A DNA stretch of 38,369 nucleotides from Bacillota bacterium (GTDB taxonomy: Bacteria > Bacillota > Clostridia > Peptostreptococcales > Anaerovoracaceae): contig JAAWDW010000162.1 of NCBI GenBank assembly GCA_022793975.1, positions 1 to 38,369 on the forward strand, written 5' to 3'. The notes under the pieces are model-generated. The model saw nothing but the letters and a program-made list of their open reading frames with translations, was not told the DNA's origin and ran no database searches. Position numbers and translations under genes: made by a program. The stretch's first letter is position 1; the number at the start of each line of letters is the position of its first letter. Of this stretch, positions 27,664 to 38,000 are shown one piece after another.

Positions 27664-28848
27664 TTACAGTATTCCTGCTTTTGAATTGTATTCAAAGCTG
27701 TAAACAGCAAGATCGTATTTCATAATTGCACTATATACTCCAAGCTGCGCGGCAGACGAATTATTCTGTGCTGTTTGAAGATCGGTAAGTGTGCACATTC
27801 CCGCATCATACTGAAGCTGAGTGAGACGCGCCGCTTCTTTGGCGTTTTCGTATGTCGACTGGGCAACATCTACAGCGGCTTTCAGATCGGTTAGCTCCAT
27901 ATAAGCCTGACGAATTTCAATTTCAACACTTATAAGCTTAGTGTCGTACGCAAGCTTTTGACCGTTAAATGCCGCTTCGCCGCCCATATATGTTGCAGAG
28001 CTTTTCGGATAGGCTTTAACGCTGTTGAATTCAAGCTCCGAATTATCCATATTGTATTTTGCCTGCATTATGTCTGCTCTGTTTGCAAGTGCCGACTTGA
28101 TAGCACTGTCAAGATTGATTGAAGGTGCGGTTACAAGCGTAAGATTATCGGTAAGAGTAAGTTTTTGCATAATATCGTAATTGAGCGCCATATTTGTCTG
28201 CATTCTTACAGTTGTAAGCGAAGTGAGTGCTTCGGATTCGGCCTGCTGTGCTGCAATGTATGCGTTTTCCGCTTGGAGAACATCCATCTTGGAGGCTACG
28301 CCGAGACTGAATTTTTTCTTTGTATTATCGAGAAGGGTTTTCTTTATACCTGTGTCTTCTTTAGCTATACGATAGCTCTCCTGACTCATAAGAAGTCCGT
28401 AATAAGCCTGAATTGTCTGGTTTTTGATACCGTTGATACCGGCTTCATAAGCAACCGGTGCGTATTTTTTATAATAATCCTTTGCCAGAGTTGCCTGCTT
28501 GCCTGTAAGAGAGTTGATTGACGGCACTCCTGAGCTTCCGAGAGCTGCCTGTTGCTCTGGCGGAAGAGACTTGTACTGATCGTTGGCATCTTTTATTGCT
28601 TTTATTGCTTCAAACTGACCTTTGGCAGCAGCATCGTTGCCGTCTTTTGCAAGCATTACGGCCTCAAAAGCAGGACCTGTTGTTGTCATTCTTTCTATAG
28701 CTTCATCCAGAGAAAGCTTAATTTCTTCTCCTTTAAAAGCCATAGCAGGCGAACTTGCGGTCTGCGCAGAATTCGTATCGGCAAAAATCATTGCAGTGCT
28801 GCTGAATACAAGTGTTAAAACCAAAATAAAACTAAGCGCTTTTTTCAT
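27664..28848 (-). CDS. TolC/OEP-family-like secreted protein
   Basis: Signal peptide MKKALSFILVLTLVFSSTAMIFA; OEP-like heptad repeats ASKMDVLQAENAYIAAQQAESEALTSL and YDAGMCTLTDLQTAQNNSSAAQLGVYSAIMKYDLAVYSFE. Confidence 0.8.
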   Translation of the reverse strand: MKKALSFILVLTLVFSSTAMIFADTNSAQTASSPAMAFKGEEIKLSLDEAIERMTTTGPAFEAVMLAKDGNDAAAKGQFEAIKAIKDANDQYKSLPPEQQAALGSSGVPSINSLTGKQATLAKDYYKKYAPVAYEAGINGIKNQTIQAYYGLLMSQESYRIAKEDTGIKKTLLDNTKKKFSLGVASKMDVLQAENAYIAAQQAESEALTSLTTVRMQTNMALNYDIMQKLTLTDNLTLVTAPSINLDSAIKSALANRADIMQAKYNMDNSELEFNSVKAYPKSSATYMGGEAAFNGQKLAYDTKLISVEIEIRQAYMELTDLKAAVDVAQSTYENAKEAARLTQLQYDAGMCTLTDLQTAQNNSSAAQLGVYSAIMKYDLAVYSFEYNSKAGIL

Positions 28849-28917
28849 GTCTTTTTCCCCTTTATCTTTATAAATGTCATATATATGCGTTTAATTTTTA
28901 TGCGCATGCATATGTGT

Positions 28918-28977
28918 TCCGACCCGCGGGTCGGACAATCAATAAAACTATTATACATGTTTTAATATGACAATTCA
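28918..28977 (-). promoter_or_regulatory. Promoter of the TolC-like gene with adjacent 18-bp GC-rich palindrome
   Basis: Minus strand TTGAAT-17 nt-TATAAT (-10 at 28950-28955) followed by TCCGACCCGCGGGTCGGA (28918-28935). Confidence 0.55.
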
Positions 28978-29132
28978 AGTAATAATTTATTAAGAAATCC
29001 TGAATAATTCTTTACACTAGCTATTTATTTTTTTGCTGTGATAATGTACAATATTAAGGATTGGAATTGATTTAAAAAGGGTTTCTAAAAATAGATACAG
29101 AAGCAAAAGGGAGAGAGAAAAGGTAACTTACA

Positions 29133-30314
29133 ATGAACGCAGAAAGAAAAAGACAGAAAAGACACGAAAAAAGGGTAATGAAACTCGCAAAGAAGAGACA
29201 GAAAGAAGAAAAAAAAGCAGCTAAGGCAAGCGGCGTGCGAAGAAGCGCTTCGGCACTTTCATTCAGCAATTCTGCAGTCGGCACTGTTAAAGGCGGAAAG
29301 AAAGGTAAAAGTACAAATGAAAAAAAGCGGTTTGCAAGGATCTTTGTGACTGCGCTCGCGGCTTTTCTGGTAGTACTCATACCGGCAGCATTTGCGATAA
29401 ACGGGTTTCTTGAGACCAGCCCATTTAAAGGGGGGCTTAATCTTGGGCAGGGAGAAGAAGTTAAATTTGAAGTCCTTGTAGATCCGGAAAGTCCGTTTTT
29501 TGCCGAATTTTCCGATTCCGAAAGAATAAATATACTTCTTATGGGCGTAAATCCACCGCTTACGGATGTGCTTATGCTCGGAAGTTTTGACCCGGAAACA
29601 AAACATGTAGATATAATATCAATACCGCGCGACACATACTATTACAGACCAGGCTATGCCGAAACCGACTATGCACAGTTTAAAATAAATGCCGCCTACA
29701 GAGGCGATCCGCTCAATACGGCAAAAGCAGTGAGCGATGTACTTTGCGGAATACCGATAAATTATTATGCCGTTGTGGAATATGATGATATAAGAAAAAT
29801 TGTCGATGAGATGGGCGGAGTGCCTATGTATCTGGAAAAAGATATGAATTACGATGACGAGTGGGACAATCCGCCGCTTCACATACATTTAAAGGCAGGG
29901 CAACAGACACTTAGCGGCGATGATTCTGTGAAATTTCTGAGATTCAGAAAAGGTTATGCAGAAGGTGATATCGGAAGAATCAAGGCTCAGCAAGTATGGA
30001 TGAAAAATGCAATGTCACAGGCGATAGACTATGGGATACTTAAGGTTGCCGATGTTGCATTTAAAGAAATAGATTCCAATTTAACATACAAAGCAATATT
30101 GAGCTTGGGTACAAAGGCGCTCGGAATAGAGGCGGAGAATATTACGACATATACGATGCCGAATACACCGCAGCCTGAACCGCCTTGGTATGTATATCCA
30201 AAACAGGCGGAAATAGAAGATATGCTGCGCGAAATATATTCGATAAAGCCTGATACGACCAGTGAAGGAGCGATAAGCGGCAGTGCGATTGAAGACGGAC
30301 AGACAGAACAGTAA
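29133..30314 (+). CDS. LytR-CpsA-Psr (LCP) family cell-envelope protein
   Basis: INILLMGVNPPLTDVLMLGSFDPETKHVDIISIPRDTYY, MGGVPMYLEKDMNYDD, GDDSVKFLRFRKGYAEGDIGRIKAQQ; N-terminal basic region then TM helix. Confidence 0.93.
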   Translation: MNAERKRQKRHEKRVMKLAKKRQKEEKKAAKASGVRRSASALSFSNSAVGTVKGGKKGKSTNEKKRFARIFVTALAAFLVVLIPAAFAINGFLETSPFKGGLNLGQGEEVKFEVLVDPESPFFAEFSDSERINILLMGVNPPLTDVLMLGSFDPETKHVDIISIPRDTYYYRPGYAETDYAQFKINAAYRGDPLNTAKAVSDVLCGIPINYYAVVEYDDIRKIVDEMGGVPMYLEKDMNYDDEWDNPPLHIHLKAGQQTLSGDDSVKFLRFRKGYAEGDIGRIKAQQVWMKNAMSQAIDYGILKVADVAFKEIDSNLTYKAILSLGTKALGIEAENITTYTMPNTPQPEPPWYVYPKQAEIEDMLREIYSIKPDTTSEGAISGSAIEDGQTEQ

Positions 30315-30407
30315 CAACAAAGAGCTTAAGGCAAAACTTTATCAATGGTCGAGAGTAGAATTTTAAGAAGCGTAAAAAATAAATTGCAAAAGAAAAGGGG
30401 TAAAAGT

Positions 30408-31565
30408 ATGAAACAGAGAATAAAAAAATCAGTAATAGCTGCTGTTATAGCGGCGGCTGTAATTACTGGGGGAATGCCGCTAAGCGGCGGCGTGCCGGAA
30501 GCGGCAGCATTACCTGCGCGCTTTACTGATGTTGCGGCAAGCCATTGGGCAAATGGTGATATTGACTTTGCGGCGCAAAAAGGCATTGTGAACGGATATG
30601 AAGCAGCAGGCGGTACATATGTATTTTATCCGGAGAATCAAGTCAGCTATGAAGAGGCAGCGACTATGCTTTACAGAGCGCTCGCGGCAGCGGGCAGATT
30701 GAGGACAGGCGGTACTTCAGATGAGGATAAAACGCAAGCAGTAGGCGGTGAGCTTACGGAGGAACAAAAAAATGCTTTGATTGAAAAGCACAGTGAGGAA
30801 CTTATTACAGCGAACATAGCCGAATGGGCAAAAGCGTACGTTGCTTACGGGCTTGAATACAATATAATAGAGCCGGATGAACTTTCGCATTTTGTAAATG
30901 CAAATACAAAACTCGGTAATCCCGCACCGCGTCTTAAAGTAGCAGTATGGACGGCAAAAGCCCTTGATAAGCAGGTTTCGGGCGTGTATTATCTGCCGTT
31001 TACAGACGCATCGCAAATAGACGATGCATCAGCAAAATACGTGGATATGCTTTATAGACATGGTATAATGAAAGGCTCTTGGCAGCCTGACGGTACAGTG
31101 GCATTTCAGCCCGCATCCGGTGTTAAACGAAGTGAGTTTGCTGCTATCAGCAACAGAGTTTTTAACAATGCGGGAACCGCATACGATATTTCAAAAGAAA
31201 TGTACAATTACAAAATCGAGCCGGGAGCAAAGATAGAAAGTGATAAACTGAGAATCGCAAGCGAATCTACAGTTATAGGAAGTGAAACCGGATGCGGAGC
31301 GGTGTCCGGGATAAGTGCAAAGATAGGTGATGTGCCGCAAGTATTTCTTGTAGGCTCACCGGAAGTGCTTACAGGTACTATAAAGTCTACAGAAAATATA
31401 AACGAAGATATTATAAAAATCGGCGTGCAGATCTCAGAAAAAGGAATGGGAAGAGAGATACTGTACTATATATTAGATAAGGATACAGAAAGTACGGCGA
31501 AAATAACAAACGGAACAAAAGTAACATTCATAGCCGATGGTGTAAGGCTCATAGAAATAAAATAA
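30408..31565 (+). CDS. SLH-domain secreted protein (~385 aa)
   Basis: RBS AAAAGGGG before ATG 30408, signal peptide, RFTDVAASHWANGDIDFAAQKGIVNGYEAAGGTYVFYPENQVSYEEAATMLYRAL and DGTVAFQPASGVKRSEFAAI. Confidence 0.85.
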   Translation: MKQRIKKSVIAAVIAAAVITGGMPLSGGVPEAAALPARFTDVAASHWANGDIDFAAQKGIVNGYEAAGGTYVFYPENQVSYEEAATMLYRALAAAGRLRTGGTSDEDKTQAVGGELTEEQKNALIEKHSEELITANIAEWAKAYVAYGLEYNIIEPDELSHFVNANTKLGNPAPRLKVAVWTAKALDKQVSGVYYLPFTDASQIDDASAKYVDMLYRHGIMKGSWQPDGTVAFQPASGVKRSEFAAISNRVFNNAGTAYDISKEMYNYKIEPGAKIESDKLRIASESTVIGSETGCGAVSGISAKIGDVPQVFLVGSPEVLTGTIKSTENINEDIIKIGVQISEKGMGREILYYILDKDTESTAKITNGTKVTFIADGVRLIEIK

Positions 31566-31577
31566 ATTCTTTATAGC

Positions 31578-31606
31578 GGCGGGTAAAATCAAAGCCCGCC
31601 CTTTCT
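31578..31606 (+). terminator. Putative terminator/hairpin between SLH gene and rho
   Basis: GGCGGG-taaaatcaaag-CCCGCC followed by CTTTCT. Confidence 0.5.
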
Positions 31607-31695
31607 GAAAAATTTTAAGTTTAAATTGATGATCTTATAAATCCCATAAAAAATAAAAATTAAGAAAGGAACGGGATTAACCCCGAGCGTTTAAA

Positions 31696-33093
31696 ATGGA
31701 AGAAAGTATTTTAAAAGCGAAAAAAGTGGCGGAGCTTAGAGAAATAGCAAGAGTCTGCGGAATAGAAGGTTATGATAAGATGAAAAAAGCAGAACTTATT
31801 TCTGCAATAACAACAAATGATGAATATATAGATGAGGAGCCTCAGAGCGAAAGCAAGGAAATAACGGATTCACAAGAACAGGAAATACAAAGAGACGATA
31901 GCATTCTGCAGCGGCAGGATGATGAAAAACAGACGGAGCCGAGACAAAAACAGCAGCAGGAATACAGTGACCAGGAGCGTCCGCAGGTGGAAGGAATACT
32001 GGATATTGCCGAAGCCGGATTTGGATTTTTAAGATTTTCCAATTTTCTTACCAGTGAAAAGGATATATATGTTTCGCAAACGCAGATAAGAAGGTTTAAT
32101 CTTAAAACCGGAGATAAAATAAAAGGTATTACAAGGCTTCCCAACGAAGGTGAGCGTTTCGGTGCGCTTCTTTATGTAAATACAGTCAACGGAGATGAGC
32201 CGGGGGCGGCAATAAGGAGAACTGATTTTTCAAGGCTTACGCCGGTATTTCCGTATGAGAGAATTTCTCTTGAGGGGCAGAGCCGGGATCTTGCGACAAG
32301 GCTTATTGATCTTATAGCTCCTATAGGAAGAGGACAGAGAGGGCTTATAGTTGCGCCGCCGAAGGCAGGAAAGACCGTACTTATCAAAAATATAGCAAAT
32401 ACGATAGAAAAAAACTATCCGGAAATAGAACTTATTGTGCTTCTTGTAGACGAAAGACCGGAGGAAGTAACCGATATGCAACGCAGCCTTAACGGCGGCG
32501 AAGTAATATATTCAACATTTGATGAAACGCCTCAGCATCATGCAAAAGTAGCGGAAATGGTGCTTGCAAGAGCGCAGAGACTTGTGGAGCATAAAAAGGA
32601 TGTGGTGATACTGCTTGACAGTATTACGAGACTTGCCAGAGCATATAACCTTGTTGTGCCGGCTTCCGGCCGTACTCTTTCCGGTGGTCTGGATCCAGGG
32701 GCGCTTCATATGCCTAAAAAATTCTTCGGTGCCGCACGCAAGATGGAAGAGGGAGGTAGTATTACAATACTTGCAACCGCACTCATAGACACGGGGAGCC
32801 GTATGGATGAAGTTATATTTGAAGAGTTCAAAGGCACGGGCAATATGGAAATACACCTTGACAGACAGCTTTCGGAGAAGAGAATATTCCCGGCAATAGA
32901 TATAAATAAATCAAGCACAAGAAGAGAAGATCTGCTTCTTTCTCAGGAAGAACTCGGAGCAATCTGGATGATGAGGAGAGCGCTGGCAAACAGAGGCGTA
33001 CAAGAAATAACAGAAACCGTTATCGATAACCTTATGTATACCAAAAATAATCAGGAATTTATTGAAATAATCAAGAAAACAATGAAAGATTAA
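31696..33093 (+). CDS. rho: Transcription termination factor Rho
   Basis: [72 protein letters not shown]. Confidence 0.97.
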   Translation: MEESILKAKKVAELREIARVCGIEGYDKMKKAELISAITTNDEYIDEEPQSESKEITDSQEQEIQRDDSILQRQDDEKQTEPRQKQQQEYSDQERPQVEGILDIAEAGFGFLRFSNFLTSEKDIYVSQTQIRRFNLKTGDKIKGITRLPNEGERFGALLYVNTVNGDEPGAAIRRTDFSRLTPVFPYERISLEGQSRDLATRLIDLIAPIGRGQRGLIVAPPKAGKTVLIKNIANTIEKNYPEIELIVLLVDERPEEVTDMQRSLNGGEVIYSTFDETPQHHAKVAEMVLARAQRLVEHKKDVVILLDSITRLARAYNLVVPASGRTLSGGLDPGALHMPKKFFGAARKMEEGGSITILATALIDTGSRMDEVIFEEFKGTGNMEIHLDRQLSEKRIFPAIDINKSSTRREDLLLSQEELGAIWMMRRALANRGVQEITETVIDNLMYTKNNQEFIEIIKKTMKD

Positions 33094-33102
33094 GGGGCAA
33101 AA

Positions 33103-34128
33103 ATGGATTTAAAAAGGATATTTATAAAAGATGCCTGCCCGACAAAAATAGGCGGACAAGCTATAATTGAGGGAATAATGATGAGAGGCGCCGATAGAAC
33201 GGCGACAGTGATACGACTGCCGGACAAATCTCTTCATATAAAAACTGAAAAGCTTCCAAAACCGAGTAAATTAGCCAAGATACCGATTCTGCGAGGTGTG
33301 GCGGCATTTGTGAGTTCGCTTGTAATAGGCACGAAGATACTTATGTATTCCGCAGATGTACTTGAAAGCTATGAGGAGCCGGGAGAAGGACAGGAGGAAC
33401 AGATCGAAACTGCGGGAGGAGGCAGATTTGCCGCTTGGCTGGAGAGAAAATTCGGAGAAAAGGCACTTTGGAATTTTATGATATATACATCGGTTATGTT
33501 TGCCGTATTGTTTACGGTAGGTATTTTCATAGTGCTGCCGACGGCGCTTGTTCATCTGTGCAGCAGATTTACAGAAAGCGAGATCCTTCTAAATCTTATA
33601 GAGGGCTTTCTCAGAATAATAATGTTTGTGGTATATGTGCTGCTTATAAGAAGAATGAAAGATATAAGGCGCGTTTTTCAATTTCACGGAGCAGAGCATA
33701 AGTGCATACATTGCTTCGAAAACGGGCTTGAACTTACACCGGCAAATTGTCAGCAGTTCTATACGCTTCATCCGAGATGCGGAACAAGTTTTTTGATGTT
33801 TGTAATGGTAATATCGCTTGTGCTTTTTTCACTTCTCGGCTGGCCGAATCTGTTCTGGCGCATAGCATCGAGACTTCTGCTCATACCTGTTATTGCCGGT
33901 CTTTCATATGAACTTTTGCGCTGGGCCGGACGCTCTGACGGAATTATAGTGAAAGCGCTGTCGCTTCCGGGGCTGTATCTGCAAAAACTTACAACGTGTG
34001 AGCCTGATGACGAGCATCTGGAAGTTGCCATAGCGGCAATGAAAGCTGTAATGGTAGATGAGAGTGAGCCGGTGTTTGTAGGCAAATGCGATCTTGACGG
34101 CAATCTCATTCCGGGTACGGAGGAGTAA
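33103..34128 (+). CDS. DUF1385-domain membrane protein
   Basis: KIGGQAIIEGIMMRG start and FHGAEHKCIHCFENGLELTPANCQQFYTLHPRCGTSFL motif. Confidence 0.92.
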   Translation: MDLKRIFIKDACPTKIGGQAIIEGIMMRGADRTATVIRLPDKSLHIKTEKLPKPSKLAKIPILRGVAAFVSSLVIGTKILMYSADVLESYEEPGEGQEEQIETAGGGRFAAWLERKFGEKALWNFMIYTSVMFAVLFTVGIFIVLPTALVHLCSRFTESEILLNLIEGFLRIIMFVVYVLLIRRMKDIRRVFQFHGAEHKCIHCFENGLELTPANCQQFYTLHPRCGTSFLMFVMVISLVLFSLLGWPNLFWRIASRLLLIPVIAGLSYELLRWAGRSDGIIVKALSLPGLYLQKLTTCEPDDEHLEVAIAAMKAVMVDESEPVFVGKCDLDGNLIPGTEE

Positions 34129-34130
34129 TT

Positions 34131-34994
34131 ATGGGGCTTTTGATAAAAGATATTTTAAAAATTGGAGAAACGAGACTTGAACGTGCCGGCATTTCCGATT
34201 TTAAAACAGATGCGGCAGAGCTTTTCTGCTATCTTCATAATCTGGAAAGAAGCAAACTTTTTATGAACTGGTCAAGCAATGTGGATGACAATGGTTGTGA
34301 ACAGTATTTTACGCTTCTTGACAGAAGATGCAGCGGTGTGCCGCTTCAATACATAACAGGGCATCAGGAATTTATGGGTTTTGACTTTGAAGTAAACGAG
34401 AATGTGCTGATACCGAGACAGGATACAGAAATATTAGTGACGGAAGCGCTCAATATAATAAAAGACAAGGGCAGGAAGATAAAAAAAGTGCTTGATCTTT
34501 GCACAGGCAGCGGAGCCGTGGGCATTTCGATTGCCAAACTTTCGGCGGCTGATGTTACGGCATCGGATGTCAGTGAAGAAGCGGTTTCGACAGCGAAACG
34601 TAATGCGAGTAAAAACGGTGCCAAAGTCGTGTTTGTGTGCGGAGATCTGTTTGCGCCGTTTAGAAAGAAGCTCGGTAAGATTAGATTTGATATGATAGTA
34701 TCCAATCCGCCGTATATACCGACTTCTGTTATAGAAGGTCTGCAGACAGAAGTAAGGGATCATGAGCCGCGGCTTGCTCTCGACGGAGGGGATGACGGCC
34801 TTGAATTTTACAGACGTATATTAAGAGCCGCCCCCGATTTTTTACGCAAAGAAGGAGTGCTTCTACTTGAAATAGGATACGATCAGGCTGCGGCTGTTGC
34901 AAGTCTTGCAGAGGATGAGAAACGGTACGGCGGGATACGCATAGTGCGCGACTTTGCGGGGCTTGACAGGGTTGCGGTGCTGCCTCTTTTATGA
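34131..34994 (+). CDS. prmC: Peptide chain release factor N5-glutamine methyltransferase
   Basis: GVPLQYITGHQEFMG, VLIPRQDTEILV, VLDLCTGSGAVGIS, VSNPPYIP. Confidence 0.95.
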   Translation: MGLLIKDILKIGETRLERAGISDFKTDAAELFCYLHNLERSKLFMNWSSNVDDNGCEQYFTLLDRRCSGVPLQYITGHQEFMGFDFEVNENVLIPRQDTEILVTEALNIIKDKGRKIKKVLDLCTGSGAVGISIAKLSAADVTASDVSEEAVSTAKRNASKNGAKVVFVCGDLFAPFRKKLGKIRFDMIVSNPPYIPTSVIEGLQTEVRDHEPRLALDGGDDGLEFYRRILRAAPDFLRKEGVLLLEIGYDQAAAVASLAEDEKRYGGIRIVRDFAGLDRVAVLPLL

Positions 34995-35051
34995 TAAAAT
35001 ATATGAAATAATGTCTGAGCTTACGCTGTATTAAAAATGGAGGATCAAATA

Positions 35052-38000
35052 ATGTCTGAGACGAAAAAATCGCTGAGGAGTATTGCGTATACAATTGTTC
35101 TTATTATAGCGATTATAGTACTGTTTCGTTGGTATACTACGGCAAACAGCGAGCGTATAGAAAAACAAAATATGAATTATGCGACAGATTCGGCTCGTCA
35201 GACCGCAGAACATATGGAAACAGAACTGGAGAATGCGCTTAACCGAATTACGACATACTCGTATTTCCTCGGTGAAAGCTTGGACGAACCTATTGTAACT
35301 CCCGCTATGCTTGGAGAAATGGAAGGTAATTCGCTGTTTGATTATTTTCGTTTTGCCGATTCAAATGGTATAAATTATTCTGCTGACGGACAAGCGTATG
35401 ATATAAATACACGTGATTATTATATTAACGGAATGAATGGAGAAACGGGAATTGAAGTGGTATTTGATTCTGATTTTGTCCATAAAACAATGATAAATTT
35501 TTATACACCTGTTTTATATAATGATGAAATAATAGGTGTGCTTCAGGGTGCGTATTTGCCGAGCAAACGGCTGCAGAGTATGCTTTATACAAGTTACTTC
35601 GGTGAGGAGGCCGGGGTTTATCTTTGTGTTGAAAACGGAGATGTTATAGCAAGCACGGAAAAGGACGGACATACGGGCAATTTGTTTGACAATATGTTGT
35701 CTTTAAATACACTCGGTGAAAAAACGTATGATGAAGTTAAAAATGTATTTGACAACGGAGGCGAATATTCGTTTTTTTGCGCATCGGCAACAGAGGCAGA
35801 TAATATATGTGCAATCAAGATTAAAGATACGGAATATGTGCTTGTACAGACTTTCCCTAAGAATGTGACCAGGACTATGATAAAAAATGCAAACAGAACG
35901 GGAATTGTTATGGAAGCAATACTCATTACACTGTTTTCAGCGTATACGCTGCTTCTGTTTGTAAGATCAAGATTTATAAGAAAAAGACTGCAAGAAGAAA
36001 ACCGTGAAATGGGATATGTTATTACAGGGTCGCGCCTCTTGTTTTCACGTTTTATTATGGCGGACTTTGAAAAGGATACATATCAGTATTTAAGCGGTAC
36101 AAAGCCGGATTGCGACAGCTTCCCTAAGAGCGGTAAATACGAAGATTTTGTGGAATATTTCTGTTCGCTTATAATCGAAGAGGATGAACGCGGGAAGTTT
36201 GCCGAGAGATTTGATAAAAATGCAATTATTGAAAAACTGGGAGAAGACCGTACAGATGTGCGCTATGAACTTCATGTGAGAAGAAACGGTGTAGACGGCT
36301 GGGAGCATATGAGTATTATACCGCTTGAGCGCAAAAACGGGAAGACTGTTAAGGCGCTGTTCCTGCGTCAGAACACAACGGAAATAAAAGAGCGAGAACT
36401 CCGCGCGCAGGCGGAAATTGCGCGCGCAAGCAGAAGAGAGAGACAATATATAGTGGCGACTATGTCGGACGCTATATGTACATATGAATTTAATCTTACG
36501 CGCGATCTTATAGAAAGTGATATTATACGTGAAAACGACGGAGAAAAAGTATCGCTTCTTAAAGAAGCCGGACTCTCTGCCCCGTGCAAAGCATCCGCAT
36601 GGTTTGAAGCGAGAAAAGAACTTGTTGATAAAGATACGCTTGACGATTACTGTGCAGTAAATAATATCGAATTCCTGAGGAATTGCTATGCTGCGGGAGA
36701 AAGAGAAGAAACCGTTGAGTATTGGAGTACTGATATCAAAGGGGAAAAACTCTGTGTCCGTCAGTCGTTTATTATGGCTAAGGACGAAGGCGGAGATATA
36801 ATGGTTATGGTTATTGTAAAAGATGTAACCAAGCAGGTAGAGAAGCAGCAGGAACAGACGCGTGCACTTCAGGAAGCTCTTATGCAAGCACAGCATGCAA
36901 ACAATGCCAAGACAACATTCCTTTCAAATATGTCGCATGATATCCGTACGCCGATGAATGCAATAATAGGATTTACGACTATTGCCGTAAGTCATATAGA
37001 TAATAAAGAGCAGGTTAAGGATTGTCTGCAGAAAGTACTTTCGTCAAGTAATCATTTGCTTAGTCTCATAAATGATATTTTGGATATGAGCAGGATTGAG
37101 AGCGGCAAGGTGCAGATAAAAGAGCAGGAATGCAATATTTCCGAGATTACTCACAGCCTTATAAATATAATTCAGCCGCAGGTAAAGGCAAAACAGCTTG
37201 ATCTTTTTATAGATACATTCGATGTTGCCAACGAAGATGTTATAACGGATCCTCTTAAGCTCAATCAGATATTTATAAATCTTATGAGTAATGCTGTTAA
37301 ATATACGCCGGCAGGGGGAACGGTAAGTTTCCGCATTATTCAGGAGACGACATTCCACCGGGGTTACGGTGATTATGTATTTATTGTAAAGGATAACGGC
37401 ATAGGTATGTCGCCTGAGTTTGTGGAGCATATCTTTGAGCCTTTTGAGCGTGAAGCCAGTACGACAAAGACAGGTATTCAGGGTACGGGACTGGGAATGG
37501 CTATTACCAAAAATATTATAGAAATGATGGGCGGTAAGATCAGCGTTACCAGTGAAAAAGGCAAAGGCAGTGAATTTAGGGTTGAACTCAGCCTTAAACT
37601 GCAGGATGTTGAAAAGAACTCCGATCAGATCAAGGAACTTGAAGGTCTCAGGGCTCTTGTTGTTGACGATGATTTTGATACATGCGACAGTGTAAGCAAA
37701 ATGCTTAATCAGCTGGGACTTCGTGCCGAGTGGACTACTTCGGGAAGGGAAGCGGTATACAGAGCCAAGAGCGCTTATGAAGAGGGAGATTCTTATCATA
37801 CTTATATTCTCGATTGGCAGATGCCGGAAATGAGCGGTGTTGAGACAGCAAGGAGAATAAGAAGCGCGGTCGGACAGGAAGCGCCGATAATAATACTTAC
37901 GGCATATGATTGGGCAGACATAGAAGAACAGGCAAGGGATGCGGGAGTATCGGCGTTTTGCGCGAAACCGCTCTTTATGTCCGATTTAAAGTCTGTACTT

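Noticed and set aside
36090-37799. Minus-strand ORFs of 268 and 251 aa near the right edge
   Set aside because: Opposite strand of an uninterrupted 1106-codon hybrid histidine kinase; no recognisable domain.
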